NCBI RefSeq assembly: GCF_000526315.1
Contig: NZ_JAFV01000001.1
Coordinates: 2,728,001-2,792,000 of the forward strand
Origin: Methylopila sp. 73B
GTDB lineage: Bacteria > Pseudomonadota > Alphaproteobacteria > Rhizobiales > Methylopilaceae
DNA: 64,000 nucleotides
Direction of reading: 5' to 3'
Made by a program: the position numbers and the translations under genes. The number at the start of each line of letters is the position of its first letter. The stretch's first letter is position 1. The notes under the pieces were generated by a model. It saw nothing but the letters and a program-made list of their open reading frames with translations. It did not search any database and was not told the DNA's origin. Shown here piece by piece: positions 46,201-55,108 of the stretch.

Positions 46201-48276
46201 TTGGCAGGCCGTGGCTCCCGTCCCGCTCGCCTCACCGTCTCCGCGCTGCTCGCGGTCGGCGCCGCCGGCTGCATCGCCGCGATCAGCCTCGGGTCCGCGC
46301 CCCCGCCCTCCCCCGGCCGGGCCGAAAAGCTCTCCACCCTCGTGCTCGACCGCGACGGCCGGCTGCTGCGCCCCTTCACGGCGGCCGACGGCGCCTGGCG
46401 GCTTCCCGCGGGCAGGGACGAGGTCGACCCCCGCTTTCTCCGCTTCCTGACGACCTACGAGGACAAGCGCTTCCTCTCCCATCCCGGCGTCGACCCGCTG
46501 GCGGCGCTCCGGGCCGTCGGGCAGGCAGCGCTCCACCGCGGCGTGGTCTCGGGCGGCTCCACGCTCACGATGCAGGTGGCCCGGCTGCTCGCGCCGGACG
46601 CGCGCGACCGCACGCTCGCCCGCAAGTGGCGCGAGATGGGAGCCGCGCTCGCGCTGGAGCGCAGCGTCGGCAAGACGGGCGTGCTCGACCTCTACCTCCG
46701 GCTTGCGCCCTACGGCGGCAATCTGGAGGGCGTGCGCGCCGCGAGCCTCGCCTATTTCGGCAAGGAGCCCGCTCGTCTTTCCATCGCTGAATCTGCGCTG
46801 CTGGTCGCCATCCCGCAGTCGCCCGAAGCGCGCCGGCCCGACCGCGACGTCGCGCGCGCCAAGGCCGCCCGCGACCACGTGCTCGCCCGGCTGGCCTCCG
46901 CCGGCGCGATCTCGGCGGCAGAAGCCGCCTACGCCCGCGAGGAGCCCGTGCCTACGGGGCGCCGCGCCTTCCCCAACCTCGCAGCGCACACGGCGGAAGC
47001 GGCGGCACGGCGGGCCGGTCCCGGCGGCGTCGCGCGGCTGACGCTGAAGCGCGACCTGCAGCGCGCGCTGGAGGACCTCGCCCGCGACCGCGCCAGATCG
47101 CTTGGGCCCGGCCTCTCGGTCGCGATCCTCGTCGCCGACCACAGGACCGGCGCGATCGAGGCCTCGGTGGGCTCGGCCGACTACTTCGACGCCTCCCGCG
47201 CCGGCAGCCTCGACCAGACCCGCGCCGCGCGCTCGCCGGGCTCGGCGCTGAAGCCGTTCATCTATGGCCTCGCCTTCGAGAACGGCGTCGCCGCGCCCGA
47301 AACCCTGATCGAGGACCGCCCCGCCCGCTTCGGCGCCTACGCCCCGCGGAACTTCGACGAGGGATTTCACGGCACGGTCTCCTGCGCGCAGGCGCTGGCG
47401 CTGTCGCTCAACATCCCCGCCGTGGCGCTGCTCGAGGCGGTCGGACCGACCCGGTTCGTGGCCCGGCTGCGCGGCGCCGGCGCGCAGGTCTCGCTGCCGG
47501 GCGTCGAGGCGCCGGGCCTTGCGGTCGCGCTCGGCGGGCTCGGCGTACGCCTCGTCGATCTGGCGACGCTCTACGCCGGCCTCGCTCGCGGGGGCGCGAC
47601 GACGCCGCTTGCCGACGATCCGGCGGCGCTGTCCGACCCCGCAGCGCCCGGCCGCCGCCTGATGGATCCGATCGCCGCGGCGCAGGTGTCCGCCGCGCTG
47701 CTGAAAAGCCCGCCGCCGCAGGCGGCGCTCGGGGGCCGCGTCGCGTTCAAGACCGGGACCTCCTACGGCTACCGCGACGCCTGGGCGGTCGGCTTCGACG
47801 GCGCGCATGTGGTGGCGGTCTGGGCCGGGCGGCCCGACGGCGCCTCCAGCGCCGGACTCGTCGGCCGCGACGCGGCGGCGCCCATCCTGTTCGACGCCTT
47901 CGCGCGCCTCGGCCGCGATGTCGTCCCGCTGCCCCTCGCGCCCGCGGAGGCGCAGGCGACCCTGAGCGAGCTGCCGCTAGCGCTGCGACGCTTTCGTCCG
48001 TTCGGGACGCTCGCGACCGACGCCCCCGCGCAGGCGCCGCCGCTTATGGTCGCCTTCCCGCCGGACGGCGCGCGGGTGGACGTCGGCGCGGGCTCCGAGC
48101 TCACGCTGAAGGCCGCCGGCGGCGTCGCGCCGTTCCGCTGGCTCGTGGACGGCCGCCCGCTGCCGCCCCAGCGCCGGCGCGAGGCGACATGGTCCGTCGC
48201 CGGTCCCGGCTTCGCCCGCGTGACCGTCACCGACGGCGCGGGCGCGACGGCGTCGGCGAGCGTGCGGATCGACTGA
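46201..48276 (+). CDS. pbpC: Penicillin-binding protein 1C
   Basis: 691 residues from a TTG start. An N-terminal membrane anchor (residues 11-32) precedes a GT51 domain with Glu87 in TYEDKRF and SGGSTLTMQVARLL. The transpeptidase has SxxK at Ser348-Lys351 (SPGSALKPF) and KTG at about residue 517 (KTGTSYGYRD). A C-terminal BiPBP_C-like domain (residues 610-691) starts near PPLMVAFPPDGARVDV. It is the partner of the upstream A2M in many proteobacteria and may repair peptidoglycan after protease or cell-wall attack. Distance to the upstream stop is about 175 nt because of the inserted repeat. Confidence 0.95.
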   Translation: MAGRGSRPARLTVSALLAVGAAGCIAAISLGSAPPPSPGRAEKLSTLVLDRDGRLLRPFTAADGAWRLPAGRDEVDPRFLRFLTTYEDKRFLSHPGVDPLAALRAVGQAALHRGVVSGGSTLTMQVARLLAPDARDRTLARKWREMGAALALERSVGKTGVLDLYLRLAPYGGNLEGVRAASLAYFGKEPARLSIAESALLVAIPQSPEARRPDRDVARAKAARDHVLARLASAGAISAAEAAYAREEPVPTGRRAFPNLAAHTAEAAARRAGPGGVARLTLKRDLQRALEDLARDRARSLGPGLSVAILVADHRTGAIEASVGSADYFDASRAGSLDQTRAARSPGSALKPFIYGLAFENGVAAPETLIEDRPARFGAYAPRNFDEGFHGTVSCAQALALSLNIPAVALLEAVGPTRFVARLRGAGAQVSLPGVEAPGLAVALGGLGVRLVDLATLYAGLARGGATTPLADDPAALSDPAAPGRRLMDPIAAAQVSAALLKSPPPQAALGGRVAFKTGTSYGYRDAWAVGFDGAHVVAVWAGRPDGASSAGLVGRDAAAPILFDAFARLGRDVVPLPLAPAEAQATLSELPLALRRFRPFGTLATDAPAQAPPLMVAFPPDGARVDVGAGSELTLKAAGGVAPFRWLVDGRPLPPQRRREATWSVAGPGFARVTVTDGAGATASASVRID

Positions 48277-48287
48277 CGTGGGCCACG

Positions 48288-48316
48288 CTTGATTTTTGGG
48301 TCGCCGCGCCTGATAT
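48288..48316 (+). promoter_or_regulatory. RpoH (sigma-32)-like promoter of grpE
   Basis: CTTG (48288-48291), an 18-nt spacer and CTGATAT (48310-48316) resemble the alphaproteobacterial heat-shock promoter CTTG-N17/18-CYTATnT with one mismatch. It begins just after the pbpC stop and about 45 nt before the grpE start. The same 18-nt spacing occurs at dnaK and dnaJ. Confidence 0.6.
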
Positions 48317-48360
48317 CCGGCCGGCTCATCCCTTTCGCAGATTTGAAGAAGAGGCGCGCG

Positions 48361-49026
48361 ATGCCGGACCCGACTTCGCCCCGCAACGCCACCAGCGAGA
48401 CCCCCGAGACGGTCGCCGAGACCGCCGCCGGACCGGCGGCGACGCCGGAGACCGACGAGGAGCGCGCCGACGCCACCATCGAGGCCGAGGTCGCCGAGCC
48501 GGCCCCGGCGGACCGCACCGCCGAGTTGGAGGCCGCGGTGAACGACCTGCGCGACCGGCTGCTCCGCAGCCACGCCGAGATGGAGAACCTGCGCCGGCGC
48601 ACCGAGCGTGAAGTGCAGGACGGCCGCCGCTACGCCATCTCCTCTTTCGCCCGCGATCTTCTCGGCGTCGCCGACAACCTCCGTCGCGCGCTCGACGCCG
48701 CGGCGGCGGGCGGCGCGCCCACCGACCCCATCCTCACCGCGCTTGTGGAAGGCGTCGAGCTGACCGAGAAGGAGCTGCTGAAGTCGCTCGAGAAGAACGG
48801 CGTGCAGAAGCTGGAGCCCAAGGGCCAGCCCTTCGACCCGAACTTCCACCAGGCGATCTTCGAGGCCCCGGACCCGAGCGTGCCGAGCGGCACCGTGGTG
48901 CAGGTGGTGCAGGAGGGCTACGTCATCGGCGACCGCATCCTACGCCCCGCCATGGTCGGCGTCGCCCGCGGCGGCCCGAAGCCAGGCGCGGCGAGCGAGA
49001 CGCCCGGCGTCGACAAGTCGGCTTAA
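48361..49026 (+). CDS. grpE: Nucleotide exchange factor GrpE
   Basis: 221 residues from ATG 48361 (GAAGAGG upstream). An acidic, Glu/Ala-rich N-terminus is followed by the long helical dimer stalk ([20 protein letters not shown]) and the beta-wing that contacts DnaK ([36 protein letters not shown]). It releases ADP from DnaK. Its usual partner hrcA is not next to it, and it lies about 24 kb from dnaK. Confidence 0.97.
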   Translation: MPDPTSPRNATSETPETVAETAAGPAATPETDEERADATIEAEVAEPAPADRTAELEAAVNDLRDRLLRSHAEMENLRRRTEREVQDGRRYAISSFARDLLGVADNLRRALDAAAAGGAPTDPILTALVEGVELTEKELLKSLEKNGVQKLEPKGQPFDPNFHQAIFEAPDPSVPSGTVVQVVQEGYVIGDRILRPAMVGVARGGPKPGAASETPGVDKSA

Positions 49027-49169
49027 GAGCGGATCGTCTCTTTCCGGAGACGTTAGCGGAAAAACATGCGAGAAGCCGGCTAACCAACGAGGAGTCCGCT
49101 TTTGTAGGTTGCGCCCTTTGGTAGTTTCCCTCGGGGTCCTTGACGTGAGGATCGGGGGAGACCGACGAC

Positions 49170-51143
49170 GTGGCTATTTATTTTGGAACGACGGGACGCA
49201 CCAACGTCCTGACCGGCGGATATGGCGACGACTACCTTTATGGAGCGGATTTCTCGGACACGCTACGCGGCGGGTTCGGCGATGACGAGCTCTATGGCGG
49301 CGCCGGGGACGACCGGCTGTTCGGTGATCAGGGCGACGATTATCTGAGCGGCGGCGGCGGCGCCGATAGTATTGAAGGGGGCGGCGGGGAGGACACGCTG
49401 TATGGCGGCGCCGGCGGGGACTCGCTCATCGGGGGGATGGGCGACGATCGCATCTCGGTCGGAGACGTCAGATCCATGACGGGCGACCGCGTCGACGGGG
49501 ATGGTCCACTGGCGTCGGACAGCGCCGGCGTCGATTCCCTGTCGGCCGATTTCGGCACCCGAACCGAGGATTTGATCTTCGCGCCGAACGACCCTTCGCA
49601 TACGACCCGCGTGATCGGCGCCTTCCTGTTTAAGGGCATCGAACGTTTTGAAATCAACGGGGGCTCGGGCGACGACGAGATATCGGGCTGGACCTTCGAT
49701 GATTGGCTGACAGGGGGCGCCGGCCGCGACGTCCTGAACGGGCTTGGCGGCGATGACGAGCTCTACGGTGAAGGAGGCGGTGATCGGCTCTTCGGCGGCG
49801 CTGGCCACGATTTTCTTTCGGGGGGCAGCGGCGACGACGCCGTGAGCGGCGGCGCAGGAGACGACTACCTCTCCGGCGGCAGCGGCGACGATCGGCTCTA
49901 CGGCGGCTCCGGCCATGACGTCATCTATGCGGGCAGCGGCTCTAACCTGATCAAGGCCGGCTCGGGCCACGATCGTCTGGTCGGCGGCGATGGGTCCGAC
50001 GTCCTCGAGGGCGAAGCGGGAAACGACACGCTCATCGGCGGAGAGGATGATTGGGACTTCCCTTCCGCAGCGCCGGACACGCTCCTCGGGGGAGCGGGAG
50101 ACGACCTAATTGAGGTCACCCCAGGCGATTTTGCGGATGGCGGCGAGGGCGTCGACACGCTTAGGCTTTACGGGATCGATTTCCTCGAAAATCCAACTCT
50201 CACCTTGTCCACTGGCGTGATGACGCTGGCGGCCGGAACGACGGTTTCCGGTTTTGAGAAATTGCACTTCGTCGGCGGTTACGACGACTATTGGGTGACC
50301 GGCGGCGCGTTGGCCGATACGCTCGCCGGCGGCGCGGGCGACGACCGGCTCGACGGTGGCGCCGGCGACGATCTCCTTTCCGACGGACGAGGCTCCGACA
50401 CCCTGTTCGGCGGCGCCGGCAACGACGTGCTCCTGCTGCGGAGCGGCGACGGCTCCGACGTCGGAGTCGACGTCGTGGTGGGCGGATCCGGGTACGACGT
50501 CGTCACCGTGGACCCCTACGGCTCAGGCATCGTGCTCGACCTCGCGGACCAGACCCTGAACGACGGCATGCTGAAGGGCGATCGTTTCCGCAGCGTGGAG
50601 GCCTTCATCGGGACCAACAAGGACGACATCCTTCGCGGCGACGAGCAGGCGAACGCCTTCTACGGCGGGCTCGACGCCGACATCCTCGACGGTCGCGGCG
50701 GCGGCGATCTGCTCCAGGGCGGCCGCGGCCTCGACGTCCTCACGGGCGGAGCGGGCGCCGACGTGTTCGACGTGTCGGACCTGAACTATCGCTACCTCTA
50801 CGATCCCACCAACGGGGCCTATGTTCCGACCCTCTCTTTCGAGGCGCGCGGCGATGTCTTCACCGATTTCTCCTCGGCCGAGGGCGACACGATCCAAGTC
50901 TCGATCGAGGAGTTCGGCCTCGCCGCCGACTTCACGCTGACGCTCGGGACCGAAGCGAGCACGCCCGCCCGCGGCTTCATCTTCGACGCCCGTTCGCACC
51001 GGCTCTGGTTCGATCAGGACGGCTCGGGCGACGAGGAGAAGTACCTGATCGCGACGCTCGACGGCGTGACGGCGCTCACGCGGGACGACTTCGTCTTTGT
51101 TCCGGCCTCAAACCTGGGCGCCGGCGAGCCGCTGTTCGGCTGA
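49170..51143 (+). CDS. RTX-type Ca2+-binding secreted protein 2
   Basis: 657 residues from GTG 49170 (GGGGGA upstream). RTX nonapeptide blocks (about residues 10-95, 165-310, 370-420 and 495-540) alternate with non-RTX segments: residues 96-165 (LSADFGTRTEDLIFAPNDPS) and 315-370 (LDFLENPTLTLSTG-type beta strands). The C-terminal 90 residues (DVFTDFSSAEGDTIQVS ... FDQDGSGDEEKYLIATL) resemble the secretion-signal region of type I substrates. No Sec signal or secretion genes nearby. The non-RTX inserts differ from those of the protein at 30397-32571. It converges with the MFS gene. Confidence 0.88.
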   Translation: MAIYFGTTGRTNVLTGGYGDDYLYGADFSDTLRGGFGDDELYGGAGDDRLFGDQGDDYLSGGGGADSIEGGGGEDTLYGGAGGDSLIGGMGDDRISVGDVRSMTGDRVDGDGPLASDSAGVDSLSADFGTRTEDLIFAPNDPSHTTRVIGAFLFKGIERFEINGGSGDDEISGWTFDDWLTGGAGRDVLNGLGGDDELYGEGGGDRLFGGAGHDFLSGGSGDDAVSGGAGDDYLSGGSGDDRLYGGSGHDVIYAGSGSNLIKAGSGHDRLVGGDGSDVLEGEAGNDTLIGGEDDWDFPSAAPDTLLGGAGDDLIEVTPGDFADGGEGVDTLRLYGIDFLENPTLTLSTGVMTLAAGTTVSGFEKLHFVGGYDDYWVTGGALADTLAGGAGDDRLDGGAGDDLLSDGRGSDTLFGGAGNDVLLLRSGDGSDVGVDVVVGGSGYDVVTVDPYGSGIVLDLADQTLNDGMLKGDRFRSVEAFIGTNKDDILRGDEQANAFYGGLDADILDGRGGGDLLQGGRGLDVLTGGAGADVFDVSDLNYRYLYDPTNGAYVPTLSFEARGDVFTDFSSAEGDTIQVSIEEFGLAADFTLTLGTEASTPARGFIFDARSHRLWFDQDGSGDEEKYLIATLDGVTALTRDDFVFVPASNLGAGEPLFG

Positions 51144-51154
51144 GGCGAACGCCC

Positions 51155-51187
51155 GGGTCTCCGCCGCCCTGTGGCGGGCGGAGACCC
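51155..51187. terminator. Hairpin between convergent RTX and MFS genes
   Basis: GGGTCTCCGCCGCC (51155-51168) and GGCGGGCGGAGACCC (51173-51187) form a 14-bp stem with one bulged G and a 4-nt loop. There is no T run, so its efficiency as a bidirectional terminator is uncertain. Confidence 0.5.
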
Positions 51188-51195
51188 AAGCAAGC

Positions 51196-52449
51196 TTAAG
51201 CCGCCGCTGCGGCCACGCTGCGGTCGGCGCGCGCAAACAGAATCGGCAGCGTCGCGCTGGCGAGCAGCGCGACGCCCGTCGCCAGCGCGAAGGAGGCGGT
51301 GTAGCCGAAGCTGTCCGCGAGATAGCCCGCGAGGTACCAGCCGATCAGGCTGACGACGCCGTCCATGCACTGGAACAGCGTGAAGTCGACGCCCGCCTGG
51401 GCTGGCGACGCGTAGCCCATCAGCCGCGCGTAGAGCGCGACGAAGCCGAGCGCCATGACGGCGGAGTTGGCGACGACGATGGCGCCGAGCAGCCACGGGT
51501 CGCGCACGTCGAACAGCGCGCAGGCGGCGAGGGCCGCGGCGAGCGCGCACTGGAGGCCGAGCGCCGCGACCGCCATCCGCTCCGCGCCGAAGCGCCGCAC
51601 CACGACGCCGCCCATCAGCGCGCCGAGGAGCCCCGCGCCGGTGGCGCCGACGCCGTTCAGCACGCCGATCGTGGAGAGGCCAAGGCCGGCGTCCACCAGA
51701 AACGGGCCCATGACGAGCAGGATCCACTTCTGGCCGGCGACGAACAGCGCGGTGAGCGCCAGGCCCGCGCGCACCTCCGGCTGCTTCAACGCCGCCAGGA
51801 GGCTGGGGCGGCGGGCGTCGGCCGGGACCGCCGGCCGGCCGTCGCGGCCGAACACGAACAGGGCCCCGAGCGCGACCAGCACGCCGCACATCGCCCAGGC
51901 CGCCGGCCCCCAGCCGACATTGTCGACCAGCACGAGGAACAGGCCGCCGCCGATGGCGGAGCCGAGATAGGCGCCGCCCACCTGCGCCGCGTTGCCCCAG
52001 CCGCGATGGCGCTCGCTTAGGCTTTCGACAGCGTAGCCGTCGCAGGCGATGTCGACGGTGGCGGTGGCGAAGGCCGCGACCACGAGGCAGACCACCAGCG
52101 GCCCGAGCGCCGCCGGACCGAACAGGCCGGCGAGCGCCAGCGCGCCGGCCGCGATCGCCCCGCCGATCGCGACCACCGCCCGCGACCGGTGCGGCCGCCC
52201 CGGCGGCAGCCGGTAGCGCTCCACCGCGGGCGCCCAGAGGAACTTGAACGACCACGGCAGCACGGTGAGGAAGATCAGCCCGATCTCGCCGAGCGAGAGC
52301 CCCGCCGAACGCAGGACGGCGGGGAGACCCGTGAAGGTCACCCCGCCGATCACGCTCTGCGCCACATAGATCCCCCCGATCGCCGCGATGACCCGCGGCG
52401 CGGAGGGGAAGGCGGCCGACGGCGCGGCCGCCGGGCGAGAGGTCACCAC
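51196..52449 (-). CDS. MFS permease, probable siderophore uptake (RhtX/FptX-like)
   Basis: 417 residues, twelve predicted helices, with LPWSFKFLWAPAVERYRLP in the loop after helix 2, as in AmpG/RhtX-like transporters. GTG at 52449 (or 52446) overlaps the 3' end of the TonB-dependent receptor gene by 7 (or 4) nt, so it is the second gene of that operon. Receptor plus single-protein MFS permease is the known arrangement of rhizobactin (RhtX) and pyochelin (FptX) uptake. Muropeptide transport by an AmpG-like protein is the alternative. Confidence 0.75.
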   Translation of the reverse strand: MVTSRPAAAPSAAFPSAPRVIAAIGGIYVAQSVIGGVTFTGLPAVLRSAGLSLGEIGLIFLTVLPWSFKFLWAPAVERYRLPPGRPHRSRAVVAIGGAIAAGALALAGLFGPAALGPLVVCLVVAAFATATVDIACDGYAVESLSERHRGWGNAAQVGGAYLGSAIGGGLFLVLVDNVGWGPAAWAMCGVLVALGALFVFGRDGRPAVPADARRPSLLAALKQPEVRAGLALTALFVAGQKWILLVMGPFLVDAGLGLSTIGVLNGVGATGAGLLGALMGGVVVRRFGAERMAVAALGLQCALAAALAACALFDVRDPWLLGAIVVANSAVMALGFVALYARLMGYASPAQAGVDFTLFQCMDGVVSLIGWYLAGYLADSFGYTASFALATGVALLASATLPILFARADRSVAAAAA

Positions 52450-54575
52450 TTGTACTTGATGCTCGCGATGACGCGCCTTCCATCAGTCTTATAGCAGTAG
52501 TTCGACGTGCAAACCTGCTTAACCTCATCGAGAAGGTTCGTGGCGTTCAGCTGCGCCGAAATACCCTTCAGATTTGCGCTAATATTCTCGAGTTCGTAAC
52601 TAATTTTCGCGTCCACGAAGGTGCGAGGATCATTTGAGATTGCCGTCGCGTTGTTATTATCACTGAAGCTCTGTCCCGTGTAGCGCACGCCAGCTCCGAG
52701 ACCTAATCCCTTCAGCGGACCCTCCTGGACATCGTATCCTGCCCAAATTGCGAACGAGTGCTTAGGCACAGACGTGAGGCGGTTGCCCTCGAGAACATCA
52801 GGCGCGTCAATCGTAACATCGTTGTAACTGTAGTTAGCAAGCAGATTGACACCGTTTGCAAGCGTAGCCCCGGCGTCGATCTCAATTCCCTGAGAATGAA
52901 AATCAAGCTGAGTTTGCTTGTTCTGAAGGCCTTCAACCACAAATACAACGCCATCCTCCTGCTTTAAAGAGAAGAACGAAACGTTGATGAACGCATTATG
53001 GTCCGGAACGTTATACTTAATGCCAGCCTCAATCTGCTCCCCAACCGTCGGCTTAGTGACCGATCCATCAATCACCGTGCCGGGGTTTGGGACGAACGAG
53101 GTGCCATAACCGATAAAGGGCGTGAAGCCGGCGGGCGTCACATAGCTCACCCCGACGCGGCCGGTGAACTTCCCGTCGTCCTGCTTCTGGGCCGCGCCAT
53201 ACCCCCGGCCGATAGCGCCGTCGTGGTAATCGCTCTCAAACCAATCGTATCGACCGCCGAACGTCAGCCGCCAGCGACCCCACGCGAGTTCGTCCTGGCC
53301 GTAGACGCCGACTAGGGTCTGATCTTGCTTAGACGTCGGAGAGCCAGTCACAAAATGAGGTGATGAGATGTTCTCCATATCATCGAAAACACCAAAAGCC
53401 ATTCGTGATTTGTAGGTCAAATAGCTTACATCAAGGCCCGTAATTAGCTTATGATTGACTTGACCAGTGTCAAATTTTGTCAGGACATATGTATCAGCAG
53501 CGACGCCATAGAACCGCTCCTTGATCAGGCCAGTGTAGCCGTCGATGCTGGTTTCAGCATTTCTTCCGGAGTAACCTTGGCGAGTATCGACGGTTGAAAA
53601 TCGGAAATTCTGATGCAAGCTGACCATGTCGGAGAAATTGTGCTCCAACTCATAGCCGACGCGGCCCTGCCTCTGCCGGAAGTCATTGAAGTCCTTGGCT
53701 GATAGCGGTGTGTCAGTTACGCCATTGGCATCATTGAAATAGGCTGCCGATCCTCCCGTCAGCCCATCAAAGTACTCGCCAAGGAAAGTGATCTTGGTGT
53801 CGTCGCTGGGCTTGAGTGTCAAAGACGGCGCAAAGAACAGCCGGTTGTCATTGACCGACCCCAACTCCGTCCCTGCGTTCCGTGCGAGACCGGTAAGGCG
53901 GTACAGCACCGTCCCCGCCTCGTTGGCCGGACCGCCAAAATCGAATGCTCCCTGGATGCGGTCGTAGGAGCCTGTCTGCGCTTCGACCTCGCCGAAGGTG
54001 AATTCCGTCGGGCGCTTGGAGACAAGGTCAATGATGCCGACGGACGCGCTGGCGCCGTAGATGGCCGACGAGGGCCCCTTAAGGACGGATATCGCCTCGA
54101 GCCCATAGGGCTCCAACCGCATGATCCCGTTCGGGCTATTGAACTGGCGTAGTCCATCGCGGAACACTCCAGTGTAGGTGACGTCGACGCCACGGATATA
54201 GAAGCTGTCATAGCGAGGATCGAACCCGTAGAGGCCAACCTGCGCTCCGGGCGTGTAATAAAGCGCCTCCTGGAGGTTCTGCGGCTGTTGATCCTGCAGT
54301 TGCTTTTGGGTCACGGTATTTACCGTGACCGGCAGTTCGTTCACCGGCGTGTCGGTCTTGGTCGCCGAGCGCGTGGTCTTAGCCACGTAGCCGTCGTTGG
54401 TGACGACCCCTGGGGCGCCGTCGACGCGGGCCGCGGCGGCGCGGCCTTCCACGGAGATCTCTTCCAGCGCGGTGGTCCCGCCGCCCGCGGGAGCGGTCTG
54501 GGCATGGACGGCGCTGGCGCTCGTCAGCGCAACGAGGGAGACGGTCGCAAGCAGGGCGAACGACATTCGGGACAT
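52443..54575 (-). CDS. TonB-dependent siderophore receptor
   Basis: 710 residues: Sec signal ending SAVHAQ; plug domain starting at about residue 60 (NELPVTVNTVTQKQLQDQQP, ISVLKGPSSAIYGASASVG); then a 22-strand beta barrel ending in the aromatic residue (IKYKW). FhuA/FoxA-like ferric hydroxamate or catecholate receptors fit. The middle and 3' part of the gene is visibly poorer in GC than its flanks and has codon use unlike the chromosome. It is followed by an overlapping MFS permease gene. AGGA lies about 10 nt before ATG 54575. A TonB energiser is not in the window. Confidence 0.9.
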   Translation of the reverse strand: MSRMSFALLATVSLVALTSASAVHAQTAPAGGGTTALEEISVEGRAAAARVDGAPGVVTNDGYVAKTTRSATKTDTPVNELPVTVNTVTQKQLQDQQPQNLQEALYYTPGAQVGLYGFDPRYDSFYIRGVDVTYTGVFRDGLRQFNSPNGIMRLEPYGLEAISVLKGPSSAIYGASASVGIIDLVSKRPTEFTFGEVEAQTGSYDRIQGAFDFGGPANEAGTVLYRLTGLARNAGTELGSVNDNRLFFAPSLTLKPSDDTKITFLGEYFDGLTGGSAAYFNDANGVTDTPLSAKDFNDFRQRQGRVGYELEHNFSDMVSLHQNFRFSTVDTRQGYSGRNAETSIDGYTGLIKERFYGVAADTYVLTKFDTGQVNHKLITGLDVSYLTYKSRMAFGVFDDMENISSPHFVTGSPTSKQDQTLVGVYGQDELAWGRWRLTFGGRYDWFESDYHDGAIGRGYGAAQKQDDGKFTGRVGVSYVTPAGFTPFIGYGTSFVPNPGTVIDGSVTKPTVGEQIEAGIKYNVPDHNAFINVSFFSLKQEDGVVFVVEGLQNKQTQLDFHSQGIEIDAGATLANGVNLLANYSYNDVTIDAPDVLEGNRLTSVPKHSFAIWAGYDVQEGPLKGLGLGAGVRYTGQSFSDNNNATAISNDPRTFVDAKISYELENISANLKGISAQLNATNLLDEVKQVCTSNYCYKTDGRRVIASIKYKW

Positions 54576-55108
54576 ACGCGGCGATCCTTCAACGGGAATT
54601 TGAATGGACCTAGCCCCGCCCCGGCCACAAAGACAACAGATTTAGTCTAGAATTAAAATTAGAATAATGAAATTCTATGATTTATAGTCGAAATATTTTT
54701 CCTAACCAGGAAGTATATAATGCTCCTTTACGCTTTCATGATCGATAATATAGCGGGATAGAAAATAATGTACTATATTTTGCATGGACGTCATGCACGC
54801 CAGCGCTGGATAATCGAACGACTGATCGAGACTTCGACGGAGGGCGGTCCAGGCGCCCCGGCGAACGCGGTCGATGACGTCCGTGGGATCGCGTCGACGT
54901 CTTGCCCACGGCGCCGGTGTGGGGCGAGATACGACTGTGGCGCATTTGCGACAGGTGGGCGGCGGCACGCGCGGGAGGCTTCGGCGGCGCGACGGCCCCG
55001 TGCGCCACGAGGTCCCGCCTCCGTCGTTCGGAGGGCGTTTCCACGGCCGGCCGATGCGTGTATCGAAGGGGCTGTATTGCAGTGCGATCACGGAGCGGAC
55101 GAGCGGCG
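54576..55108. other. AT-rich intergenic region between the receptor and bioB
   Basis: There is no convincing gene. The receptor side (54640-54790) is AT-rich and must hold its promoter. TAGAAT (54660-54665) and ATTCTA (54672-54677) form a 6-6-6 inverted repeat that could bind an iron regulator, but it is not a standard Fur or Irr box. TGATCGATAA (54739-54748) resembles a BioR half-consensus. The rest (54800-55108) is GC-rich and featureless; several open frames there look non-coding. Confidence 0.4.

Noticed and set aside
49200-50800. Regular short repeats in the second RTX gene as a possible CRISPR array
   Set aside because: The periodicity is 27 nt (nine codons) in frame, with no fixed spacers; these are RTX nonapeptides.
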